Of a DNA stretch of 64,000 bases, positions 35,791 through 46,930 are shown piece by piece. The DNA is from Rhizopus arrhizus (Eukaryota > Mucoromycota > Mucoromycetes > Mucorales > Rhizopodaceae). The position numbers and the translations under genes were made by a program. The notes under the pieces were generated by a model. The model saw nothing but the letters and a program-made list of their open reading frames with translations. It was not told the origin of the DNA and made no database searches. How positions within the stretch are numbered: the first letter of the stretch is position 1; every line of letters begins with the position of its first letter. The stretch is taken from the NCBI GenBank assembly GCA_024220505.1, contig JAKZZE010000024.1:496001-560000 (forward strand). Direction: 5' to 3'.

Positions 35791-38700
35791 ATGTTATATC
35801 AGCATAACATTAAAATTGCCACACTAAACTGTCGTGGCCTAACAAAAATTAATAATCAAGAAAAACAAAAAAAATTTATACGCCTCTTAAGAAATTGTGA
35901 TATGGATATTTTAGTACTCCAAGAAACACACGCATCAGACATTACTACTCAAGATTCACTTAACATGAAATTTCAAACCCATTCTGCCTCTTGGTCTAAG
36001 CATTGTGGCATTCTTTCCTTGAACAAAAAGTTTGACATACATGATATATGCACAGGTATTGATGGCAGATTTATCTTTGTCTCTATCGTACCCTCCATGC
36101 ATTCAACCACACACGACTCTACGGATAATCAATCACACGCCATCCTCCATATTTTTAATTTATATGATCCAGCGGATCGTCAAGAGCGCTCTTCTTATTT
36201 TGCTCAATTGACAACTATTCCTTTCATCCACGATCTTCTTCACTCGGAATATCATAATCTACTTTTAATGGGGGACTTTAATTACAACTACACCTCTCCA
36301 TCCTCTTCCCTCCCAGGGAATATATCTAACATTTGGCTACCCTTACTTCACCAGTGGTACGAAGACTGTTTTTACGATGATGCTCTAGTTACATTTCGAC
36401 GTGGTACCCATTCATCTCGGCTCGATTACATATACTGCCATAAATCTTTAACTCATCAGGTGAAAGAAAAATCACAAGGCTTTCTTAACAGTGATTGGAC
36501 CGATCACTCTATTCTCTCTGTTACCATTTCCTTCCAACTTTTCGATAAGGGCCCAGGTGCTTGGAAAGCTAACCCCTACTTGGCTCGATCAAAACGCTTT
36601 CAAGAAACCTTTAATGATCATTTGGACAAATTACATGTCCAACTGTCGTCGTCAACCCATCTCTCCCCTCAAGAACAGTGGGACTGGCTGAAAGACAGGA
36701 TTAAATCCTTCATTCGAGGGTATCAAATCGAGAAAAACAATTGGAGGACAAAACAACTGAAAAAATTGCAAAGCAAGCGCAACCGTATTCTTCGACAGTA
36801 CAAGAACTATAATGTTCTCTCTGCTGTTCTTCCACAAATTGAACAACAGATTGGCTGCCTTCAGGATGCTATTGCAGAGATTGAATGCCTGAGAGCTGGA
36901 AAATTTTGGCGTGAAAACAATGAAAAGTCTCCTGTCTTTCTTAAGAGGATGATCAAAACTAGGGAAACCCAGCGGTGCATACCAGTTCTACAGCATCCAA
37001 CCACTAGTGATATATGCTATGACCAAGATAGCAAACGTGAAGCGGTTGAAACATTCTGTAGTACATTGTATTCTCCTGACACTATAGAACATTCAGCGCT
37101 GCAGCGACTCTTGTCCAACATCCCGGATTCTATTAAGCTAAGTGAGGACCAACGAGACAATATTACAGCACCGATAATCGTCGAAGATATCATTCAACAT
37201 AGTCGTCGCTCACCCAAAAGGAGCAGCCCTGGCAGCGACGGTCTACCATATGAAATCCTTAATCTGGTTATGGAGTGTCCTCTACTATACCCCTTAATTA
37301 TTAAGGTATATAATGAGGCACTAGAAAACAGCCTTTTCCCTTCATCATGGAGCACCTCAATTATGACCTTGCTCCCTAAGAAAGGTGACCTATCCCAACT
37401 GCTAAATTACCGTCCCATTTCCTTAGTTAACGTTGACACCAAAATATTTACCCGGATCATTAACCAAAGGTTCATGCGAGTTTGTTCTGGTATTGTAAAT
37501 CCACACCAACTTGGATTTATTCCTGATCGTTACATTGCTGAAAACGGATTGATCACTCAAATTCTCATGGAGCATGCGGCTGATTGCAACAATCCTCAAG
37601 ACAAGTCCCTAGCCTTACTCCTCGACCAAGAAAAGGCCTACGACCGTGTAAATTTGGATTATCTTCGGGAGGTTCTGACAGCACTTCGCTTCCCACCCCA
37701 AGTTATACAGTCCGTGGTTTTCTTAATGGCTAATAATACAATCAAGGTTAATCTCAATGGCTTCCTTTCTGGGGATATTCCAAAGAAAAGGGGTTTAAAG
37801 CAAGGTGACCCTCTGTCACCAATTTTGTATAACATCTCTTTGGAACCGTTCTTGAGGTCGTTTATACAGGATTCTCAATCCTCTGGCTATACATTGGAGA
37901 CTCTTCAGGAATTACGAATAGCTCAAGAACCTCATACGTCATTAAGCATAAAGTTCTTATGTTATGCGGACGATACGATTGTGTTCGTGCGCGATATCCG
38001 CGACCTCAATCGGTTGAACCAACTCCTGCATATTTACAGTCAAGCTTCCAACGCCAAAATCAACTATAACAAAGTTCAAACACTTTCTATGTCAGGTAGA
38101 GATCACTCCTCTTACTGGTCAAACTCTTTGCAAGAAATGGGCATACCGTCAATTCATCTCCCCTCCCAGACTGAGCCGGTGATATACCTTGGCTTTCCGC
38201 TTTGGCAATCGCTGCTTCAACGCAAATCCTACATGATTAGATTTATTCAAGAACTAAAAGACCTCGCTTCTTTACACTCGACTCGGTCCCTGTCAGTCCT
38301 CGGTAGAGCAACGGTTGCAAATTCTCTCATTCTGGCCAAATGTTGGTATCTTTTACGAGTTTCCCCAATCCCTGATGAAGATATGTCTCGCATTCGAACA
38401 GTGATCTCCCGATTTGTCAATACAAATATATTCCCTAAGCTCTCTTGAAATATCCTCAGCTCACCTAAACAACAAGGCGGTTTGGACATTCTGGACCCCA
38501 AAATTCAACAAGCAGCTCTCTACTTTAAATGGATAACCTTGGTTCTCCGTCAAGGTAATCGTCCTTCGACAGTTTCTCTGAGCTTACGGATACATTTGAA
38601 GAACTCTTTCCGTACTCAATACCACGAGATACCACTACTGTGCAAGGAAGGACAGGTTACCTATAAGCCCAAGCTCTTTTACACTTGTAACCTGTTGGTA

Positions 38701-39663
38701 AAATCCTTAGATTTGATTGACCGGGATTTTGGGGGAATGAGTCGTAATCCCCAAGCTTGCCTACTCCTTCCTATACAAGCAGTCTTCGTCAGCTTCACTG
38801 GTTCCTTTCGGTTCCCCAAGATCTGTAAAGACATGTCAATTAGCGATGTTTTTATGTACAATAGCGAATTGGATATAATACAACGCCGAACTACAGACAA
38901 TATCGACCAGCGCTATAGGCGAGATGTGAACAAGCTAATTCGAGCCATAGCTTCTGGTAGCCTTCAAATTTCTTACTTCTTTGGTAAACATTGTTATTCT
39001 AGCACCAATACTGATGTTTCTCCATCACTTGGTAACACTTCACCTGGCTTGTTTACCAGCTTCATTGACTGTCTCAAATTTCATCTTCCTTCTGGTAAAT
39101 CTTTTCAACACGTTAATGCAAAGATATTCCGGAAAACTTGTATGGCAGCATACAATCGCAGAGCTACCCATCCTACAATTCCCTGTGCCAATTGGTTAAC
39201 CTTTTGGTCGCTATCTCTCACCTGCATCCAAAGAAACGTTATTTATCGTCTGATACACCTCAAGATTCCTCATAAGGACTGCTTATATCATCTACTCTCT
39301 AGACCAGGTATCTCACCTTACTGCTCCATCTGCGTTGTATCGATTGACTCCATCGATCACTTCTTTTTCTCCTGTCCTCCCAGATACCTTGTCTGGCAAG
39401 AAGTCATCCGAGAATTCCTGTGGCCAACGCTTGACATCGCCAAAATCCGACATGCCCTTTGTTCCCTAGATTTTTCAGAGGTATCTTATTGCTTGAACCC
39501 TAAGCTCGATGGTGACATAGTACTCATTATCTCTTTGAGTGCTATATGGAAGCTACACTGGCAATGCATCTTTCGTCAGCAGGACTTTGTACCAAACGCA
39601 GCCCTGGCACTGATTCGCAAGGAAGTAGCGACTTATCTTGCACAAGAAGACGATTTCGATTAA
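35791..39663 (+). pseudogene. LINE ORF2, APE endonuclease + reverse transcriptase + zinc tail, one nonsense codon
   Basis: Enzyme of target-primed reverse transcription. ATG 35791 lies 5 nt after the ORF1 stop and in another frame, which suits translational reinitiation. Domains: APE-type endonuclease (ATLNCRGLTK, LVLQETHASD, LLMGDFNYNY, SRLDYIYCH), reverse transcriptase (RSSPGSDGLPYEIL, YRPISLVNVDTKIFTR, GFIPDRYIAEN, LDQEKAYDRV, LKQGDPLSPILYN, LCYADDTIVF), and a C-terminal zinc-binding region (CSICVVSIDSIDHFFFSCP, IWKLHWQCIF). The frame is open for 1,290 codons except for one TGA at codon 886 (38446-38448). The related fragment at 61.2 kb reads FPKLNWQTISAPKKLGG, with Trp at this position, so the mutation is probably TGG to TGA. 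Confidence 0.92.
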
Positions 39664-39820
39664 CTTTCCTATTTTTTTATAGTTTTTAATTTTATGTAAC
39701 TTGTTCAGTTTAATTTTTTTTTTCCTTTTATTAACATTTATCTGCAACAGCCTCTGAGTTAGTGCAACCCACTAATTTACACGGCGCAGTTAATAAAACC
39801 ATTTTAAAAAAAAAAGTATA

Positions 39821-40592
39821 GTGGAAAGTCTAACAAACCAGTTCTCCGGTCTCAAGATCAAGAAATCAGCAGCCCATATTTTTATTACTGAGAAATGCAA
39901 TATCAGTCTCAAAAGAGGACATTTCCATTTTGTTGAAAGAGATAGCCCTGAGCCGATACAACTGGGTGATGCTTTGGCAGGACATTAATATGGACTATAT
40001 GAGCAACTGTGTATTTATAGATGAAGCTACTTTCCACATCAATACGAAGCGCTTCATGGTCTGTGCAGAAAAGGTGAAAGAGTAGTAATTATCACACCGA
40101 GCACAAGAGCGAAAACAACAACTATACTTGGAACTAAAGTCCATATGGCGAGGTAAACGCCAAAGTGCGACGCCCTAAAGCCGCTCAGCAAACTCTTTTT
40201 CTAAAAAAAATAAAAGCAGCAGGCAATTCATCCGTGGCTGTCAGCGAAGGAAAGAAAAGAGTGACGGTACTGTTACAGACCACTATTTCATATGGCCAAT
40301 CTTTTTTTTATTTTTGCGATGTAACGGTTTTATTTGCTAAATTGTTTTATTTCTTAACAATTTTCGTTATTGATTGCAATAGTTTAAATGGAGAGGATGT
40401 GGCTAGCTTTACTTTTGTTCTTAATTTGTTGGTTATAGAGCAGCTCTGGTTAGTTCTCAAAAATAAAGTTAAGCGAAGCTCTTTCAAGACGAAGGACGAT
40501 TAAGTCACAAGACTGAGTAGAACTTGTTATGCTACTCTTGCTGAGCAGTTCAGGGCTTTTGTTCAGCATCCATTAAATGTCTTTGAAAATGT
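39821..40592 (+). pseudogene. IS630-like transposase, catalytic half, decayed
   Basis: Opens in VESLTNQFSGLKIKKSAAHI, then NISLKRGHFHFVERDSPEPI. After a frame change: YNWVMLWQDINMDYMSNCVF, IDEATFHINTKRF (first catalytic Asp). The middle is broken by stops. The end reads EQLWLVLKNKVKRSSFKTKD (the E-x-x-W block with the last catalytic Glu) and TLAEQFRAFVQHPLNVFENV. It continues the N-terminal half at 30470-30763. Confidence 0.75.
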
Positions 40593-40795
40593 TTAAATAA
40601 TGAACACAAATAAAGCAGCTTTTTATTGTTATTTTGAATAAAAACTGCAAATTGACAGAAAAATACGCATGTGAGGACTTTTAAATACGCAATGAAAAAA
40701 ACTAAAGCCGTTAATCGGCGGATTATTTTTCCGAAAATTAGTTTAGAAAATCGCAGCTTGGAGTTGAAACCACTGTGCACACTTAAACATTAGAT

Positions 40796-41516
40796 ATGAG
40801 TACATTAAAACTAGGAGCCTTGCTAGTCAAGTAAAACGTAATTATATGCTTCAAATGCAGTTCAACATTAACGTATTTAATACAATCAAGAACTCTGGCG
40901 AAACCAGTAGCAAATTCAATTAAAACGCAAGCCAAGAATCACCCAAGATTCAAAGAATTTTGCATCGGCATTGCTCAAGTAAAGAAATTTAATGCTTTGA
41001 CACTAAAGACCATTTATATTAAAATCTCTTTCTATTTTTCAGGGCTCGCATAAATTTCAAATGACATTAAAGATGAAGTTTTTGGGCTACAAAACCGAGA
41101 AGATTAGGCCGTTGAATGACACTAGGTTAACTAATCAATAATCCTTTGAAAAGATATTTAGCATTGCTTAAAAATATATTTATTTTGCATTATAGAGCCA
41201 TAGAAGCTGGCGCTAACTTTTTAAGTGAGGCTTTTATTTTCTCAGTGGCAGCATCAATTATAATTGCTGAAACTTGGCGGTAAGTATTTGAAGGACCTAG
41301 GAAATAAATCTAAACTGGTATTATTGAAGGTCGCATTCAAACGCAAAAAATCGCAGAAATCATGTCGATGATGCACTAGAAAATCTAGAAAACAGAACTC
41401 AAGTATTAACAGAGATGATTGAAGAAACAAAACGCTTGCATCAAATGAATGAAGAGAGATTAACGCAAATAGAAGAAGGCAACATACAGTTGAAAAAGCT
41501 CTTGGACGAGGCATGA
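40796..41516 (+). CDS. OPA3: OPA3-like mitochondrial protein
   Basis: A small mitochondrial membrane protein of the OPA3 family, whose human member affects mitochondrial shape and is mutated in optic atrophy. Five short exons close in frame to 149 residues: 40796-40830, 40891-40978, 41043-41125, 41196-41279 and 41357-41516. Conserved blocks: LGALLVKTLAKPVANSIKTQ, KNHPRFKEFCIGIAQ, LGYKTEKIRPLNDTRAIEAG and NFLSEAFIFSVAASIIIAE, the predicted membrane segment. A charged coiled-coil tail (LENLENRTQVLTEMIEETKR ... QLKKLLDEA) is the usual ending. No single exon is longer than 160 nt, so a plain open-frame search misses the gene. It sits 200 bp downstream of transposase remains. Confidence 0.88.
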
Positions 41517-42276
41517 AAATCACAAGTGCGTATGAGAAACATGTTTTAACTCAAATACTTAGGTTTTGTCTGTCAGTATGGGGCTTAAGCGTCATACTGA
41601 ATACCAGCAACAGCCTACTGTCGTGGCACTTCCCGGTATTTCTGTTAATTAAACTACATTATAGAATTAATTTAATTCAAACAATACCATTTACATAAAA
41701 ATATACAGCATTCAAATGCTGTTACTATATTAAAAATCGATTTTCTTCACGGCTCATTGCTATATATTAATATAATCTATTCATTCTCTATTTTTAAAAA
41801 CATTGATTATCACTTTAATAAAAACACAGACCAATCACTCAAAAATAAAGTTATTATATCACAAGAAATTGCCATCAAATGAAGGGTTCATAATGTTATT
41901 TTTTTTTTATTAAAATAGGTGTTTAAAAAATCCTATTGAACATAGGGCCTATACACAACAGTTCTCGGTTGCAATGCATGAAAAAGAGTTAAAAACTTCG
42001 CTTGGAGTTAGAGATGATGAAAGCTAAAGTTGAGTACATTATATAGTATTTTATCTAGTTAAAAACTCGTTTCAGTCTTCCTTTTTGAAACAATCGTTAT
42101 TTGAGATGTAGTTTATAGAATAAAGTTTTACAGTCTTGTTGTGGTCAGATTAAAAAAAAAAAAAAAAAGAGAGAGAGATGGATCTATCTGTTTTGGTTTT
42201 ACTGAAATGATTTTAATTCACTGTTTTTGTTTATTGTGTTTCAGGTTTTATACAAATTATTTTATATTAAAGTGCT
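41517..42276. other. Intergenic between convergent OPA3-like and L-fuconate dehydratase genes
   Basis: Shared 3' region; AT-rich with an A tract near 42155. No gene seen. Confidence 0.5.
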
Positions 42277-43647
42277 CTACTGCTTGTGTATTTTGCCAGT
42301 GGGGAATGTGTAGTCTTCGATAGATTCACGCTTCATCTCAATAGAGTAACCAGGAGCAAGGGGAGTTGTGTATCTGCTGTTCTTCATAACGACAGGATCA
42401 ATAAAGTGGTCATGCAAATGATCAACATATTCAAGCACACGGTTTTTAGTCGTACCAGTGACGCAAATATAATCAATAAAAGACAAGTGTTGAACATACT
42501 CACAAAGGCCAACACCACCTGCATGAGGACATACGGGAATGTTGAACTTTTTTGCCATCAATAAGATAGCGAGGATTTCATTTACACCAGCCACACGGCA
42601 TGAGTCTATTTGACAGTAGTCGATAGCTTGAGCTTGGAATAACTGTTTGAATATAATACGATTTTGAATGTGCTCTCCAGTAGCAACGGCTGTGTGAGGA
42701 TGAAGTGCTTTACGAATGGTAGCATGACCAAGGACATCGTCAGGAGAAGTGGGCTCTTCAATGAAAAGTGGTTTGAACTTCAAAAGGTCTTGCATCCAAT
42801 CGATAGCTTCTTGGACATCCCAAACTTGGTTTGCATCCATCATCAACGTACCTTCTTCTCCAATTTCCTCACGAATAATAGCAGCACGTCTAATATCTGA
42901 TTCTCTATCACCTCCCACTTTTTGCTTAAAATGAGTGAAGCCTCTAGCTTTTGACTCACGAATTAATCTACGGACTTTATCATCACTGTAACCTAATTAT
43001 GACAACGTTAGTTTATGTAAGGGAAACACTTGACACTACAAATTACCTAACCAACCAGCGGAGGTTGTGTAGCTTGGAAATCCATGTTCACGCATTTCAG
43101 CTTCACGTTGAGGCTTGGTAGCTTCTAATTCACGTAACATGGTGATGGCTTCTTCAGGAGTAATAACATCAGTAATATAGCGGAAATCAATACACTGCAC
43201 AAATTCCTCGGGTGTCATATCAACCACGAGTTTCCATACAGGCTTGTTGGCAGCCTTTCCCCAAAGATCCCAAATGGCATTGATAACAGCACCAGTAGCC
43301 AAGTGAATGACACCTTTCTCAGGACCAATCCAACGAAGTTGAGAGTCACCAGTACAGATTTGATGGGTGGCACGCATGTCAGATACAAGGTCACTTAATT
43401 TCTTGTTAACGAATTTTAAAGCAAGTTGTTCAATAGCAGTACAGACAACATCATTACCACGACCACAAGTAAATGTCAATCCATGACCCGCCAACTTGGA
43501 GTTGTCAGTATAAAATATAACGTAAGCAGCAGAATAATCAGGGTCTTTGTTCATAGCATCAGAACCATCAAGCATTTTGGAAGTTGGAAAACGAATATCA
43601 CGAACTTCATAGCTGGTAATAGTACAATCAGTCAAAGCTTGAACCAT
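42277..43647 (-). CDS. ENOSF1: L-fuconate dehydratase (enolase superfamily, ENOSF1-like)
   Basis: Dehydrates L-fuconate to 2-keto-3-deoxy-L-fuconate in non-phosphorylated fucose breakdown. Two exons (43647-43047, 42992-42277) close in frame to 438 residues, the normal size. It belongs to the mandelate-racemase branch: the K-x-K pair in GFTHFKQKVGG, metal ligands in MMDANQVWD, IEEPTSPDD and VATGEH, and the general-base His in CPHAGGVGLCEYVQ. The N-terminal capping domain (DIRFPTSKMLDGSDAMNKDP, TFTCGRGNDVV) is very like fungal and human ENOSF1. The start at 43647 (MVQALTD) is the first ATG. Exact substrate is inferred from the specific motifs and full-length similarity as I recall them. Confidence 0.93.
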
Positions 43648-44674
43648 ATTAAATTAAAATATAACAGAGGAGAGTGTAACAAAAAAAAAAGAGATTTATG
43701 CTTTATGTTTAATCCTTTTATATAAAAAGTAGACTATCAAATTCATGCGTAACGGGGAAAAGGAGAAAATGGTGGAGATTTTTTTTTTCTTGTCCCGGGC
43801 TGAATATTTCTTTACTCGTCTTAAATTGACACACAGATGGAACAAAAATATGTATTTGCAGATGCGTCTTGAATAAAGATCAACAAACGAAAGAGTCAAT
43901 CATAAAATAAAATCTTATTAATTATAAGTTCATTCATTTGAAATAAGTACTTTCTAAGCTATAATTGTATTAAATCTTTTAAATTTCTTACAATTTAAAG
44001 ATAACTGTTAATCAGAAAATATTAACCAATCGTAGCATTTTTCTTGCAACAAAAAAACATTTTTTTTTTTTCCATTATCGTCAAAGCTTTCAAACTATAA
44101 TACGTGATACATCATGTTATGGAGACTGTTACCTTTACTGTTTCAAAAGCTTCATATATGTTGAAGTTATTACACTCCAAAATACTTTTTATAGTAATTT
44201 ACAAAGTACCTAAAACGGAAAATCATTGTAGCGTATGGACCCTATCACCAAAACCTTATAACATTTACTGGAATCCGCTATAAATATAAAGGAGTGGGTG
44301 ATCTAATTAAGTAAACATGTTATATGGTTTCGATGCAAACGAAGCTATTTAACAAAAGTAACAAAAATTAACTTTCAAATTTTTTGTTTAATAGTTTTGC
44401 TTGCTTTGCTGCATATAATATTCATGCTATAGAAAGCATTATGGTTCCAGCATGAAAATATCTGATACAATTTAGTTTGATATTGAAGATCTTAGTCTAC
44501 AGATGAGTTTGCTTTGCTACTTCTACTAATTGGATACAGTATATTAGTCAACTGTTGGTATCTAATGCATACCAAAGAACTGTTTTCAGTAACAACTTTT
44601 CACTCATCGGACTTTTTAACAGAAACTCAATCTTTCTTTTCTTTTCTTTTTTCCTTTGGGTACGTATTCAAACC
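43648..44674. other. Divergent intergenic region, no gene seen
   Basis: Lies between the divergent starts of the dehydratase and RAE1 genes and must hold both promoters. A minus-strand frame at 43696-43899 looks random. T-rich tracts occur before the RAE1 start. Confidence 0.5.
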
Positions 44675-46021
44675 ATGATGGACAATAAAGACTTTGAAGT
44701 AACTGAAATAATATTACATTCTGTCTTTTCTAAAATAATTAATATCATACTATAGGTAGCCAACCCTCCAACAGACAGTGTCTCAGGCTTAGATTTTTCT
44801 ACACAAGCTGATTACCTTGCTGTATCTTCATGGGATAATCAAGTAAAGCATAAAGTAAATTCTTCTTTTAATTCTTTTTAACTTTTTTTAAAAAAGGTTC
44901 GCATTTATGAAGTTCAGCCTTCAGGTACCACAGTTCCAAAAGCTTCTTATGCACATGAAGGGCCAGCATTATGTGTCACTTGGAGTAAAGTAAATGTCAT
45001 AAGATAAAATAGCAATCATATCATTTTTATTTTTCCTAACACAGAAGCCCTTTTCTTTTAGGACGGTACAAAAGTTGTGTCAGGAGGAGCAGATAAAGCA
45101 GGAAGAATGTTTGACATTACAACTGGTCAATCAACACAGATAGCTCAACACGATGAACCCATCAAGTGTGCCAAGTTCTTGGATCAAGGAAATGTACTTG
45201 CAACGGGTAGTTGGGATAAGACAATTAAATATTGGGACTTGCGTTCACCTACACCTATTGGGACTGTTCAACTCCCTGAACGTTGTTATGCTATGGATAC
45301 TAAAGGGCCGTTATTGGTCGCAGCAACAGCAGAAAAATACGTTTGCGTGTTTGATTTAAATAACCCTACTGCCATTTTTAAGGTAAAAAAAGACGATGTG
45401 GTTTTAATTTTATTTAACGTCATATTATTTCTCTTAGCAACTGACATCTCCATTAAAATGGCAAACACGTACTGTTTCTTGCTTTACTGATGGTAAAGGG
45501 TTTGCAATTGGTTCAATTGAAGGCAGAGTTGGTATTCAATATATTGATGAAAAGGAAGCATCGTAAGTTTTTCTTTTGACTGAAATCTTTTCACTCTTGC
45601 TAACTTTATGTTTTAAAACAGCAAAAATTTTTCGTTTAAATGCCATCGTGATGATTCCAAGAATATATATGCTGTTCATGATATCAATTTTCATCCTATT
45701 CATGGCACATTTTCTACAGCGGGGGGTGATGGTACATTCAGTTTCTGGGATAAAGATTGTAAACAACGTTTGAAACCTTTTCCAAAGGCAAATGGAGAAA
45801 TAACCAATACGGCATTCAATCGCAATGGCAGTATCTTTGCTTATGCAGTTAACTATGATTGGTCAAAGGTAATAAAAAAAAAGAAAAAAAAAAAACGATG
45901 GCATGGAAACCAATGTGTTACTTAGGGTTACAAGCATTCACGTCCAACTCAAACTCCAAAGCTTTATTTACATGCAGTTAGGGATGATGAAATTAAGCCT
46001 CGTACTCCTAAGAAGCGTTAA
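44675..46021 (+). CDS. RAE1: mRNA export factor RAE1/GLE2, WD40 protein
   Basis: A seven-bladed propeller protein that binds the GLEBS motif of a nucleoporin (Nup98/Nup116) at the pore and assists mRNA export. Seven exons close in frame to 330 residues: 44675-44698, 44756-44842, 44897-44989, 45062-45382, 45438-45562, 45622-45868 and 45926-46021. Typical text: [100 protein letters not shown] and [15 protein letters not shown]. The protein is about 20 residues shorter at the N-terminus than S. pombe Rae1, so a short 5' exon may lie upstream. Within 31 kb there are two other export or pore genes (SUB2, Nup155). Confidence 0.93.
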
Positions 46022-46930
46022 TATCAAAACTAAAAAAAAAAGCCAATAGAAATGCTTTATATCTTTATGCTTCATCCTGTACTATTTTCATTTAATTCAA
46101 TACCACTTATGTATGAAATAAAAGACGTATTGGCTTATAAAACAATTAGAGTAATATTTCAGAAACAAACCTTGAATTTTTTACAAGCAGTTTATCATAC
46201 GAATTTGTTTGATTTTAGTACCATTTTGCCAGAGATAGCACTAGTATAATTTTCCCTTAGCCTTTTGCATCTTTCAGTTCTTTATTTTATTAGTTTAAGC
46301 GGTGTTTGCCAGTTGTTTATTTTTATTTGAAGTGTTAGCGATACCAATGCATTTGTAAAACAAAGACAGACGTTTGGCATCTTTGAAGCCACAAAGAGTA
46401 TATATCAGGTATGGATGCGTCCTGATCATTATGAACACAAAAATAGGAGAGAGAGGGGAAAATAAAAATACTAACCGAAAGAGCAGAAGAAATGGTATAC
46501 AACTCCATATTTCGACTTTATGAATCACATCCAACTTACAAAATTAGGGTAGTGAAGGCTTTACAAAAATTTATAGTATTCTTTTCTCTATCCTTCGGTC
46601 ATAGCTTATTCTGTACAATTATTTAAATATAATTCTTCAAGCATTGATACATGTTACAAGCATATAAAAGATTATTTAAAACATCTTAGGATCCCATTGA
46701 TCCCTTAAGGCAGTCCTAGTGCTAGATGCATTTTACCAAATAAAGCGTACACATTTTCAATCTTGTTAGAATTTAATAATTTTTTGCCTTGCAAATTAAA
46801 AAAAGAAATGTATTAGGAATAATAAAATATTAAGAAGAAAAAATATGAGTAATGAAAAACAAACTATGCTTAAGTTTACGAGATTGTTTACGTTTGTTTT
46901 TTTTTTTTTTTTTTTTTTGAGCTTGAATGT
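46022..46930. other. Intergenic; possible tiny spliced gene on the minus strand
   Basis: At 46295-46535, minus strand, two pieces join across a GTTAGT...CAG intron to read DVIHKVEIWSCIPFLLLF then RTHPYLIYTLCGFKDAKRLS and a stop at 46295. It has a hydrophobic segment but no family I recognise and no clear start codon. The rest is 3' sequence of RAE1 and of the transporter gene, which ends next to a long T tract near 46900. Confidence 0.3.

Larger units (their letters stand above)
34695..39820 (+). mobile_element. Non-LTR retrotransposon (LINE) with two ORFs, 5'-truncated
   Basis: A LINE with a zinc-knuckle ORF1 and an endonuclease-RT ORF2. The 5' end lies inside ORF1: the ORF1 frame is open right up to the junction at 34694/34695 but has no ATG. 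The 3' end is GTTAATAAAACCATTTT followed by ten A residues at 39811-39820. Related 3' fragments are at 5400-6573 and 59829-61390. The end motif AATAAAAC(C/T)CATTT is shared with the copy at 59.8 kb. Confidence 0.9.

Noticed and set aside
44101..44650. Possible upstream exon of RAE1
   Set aside because: No splice pair gave a convincing extension; the ATG at 44675 was kept.
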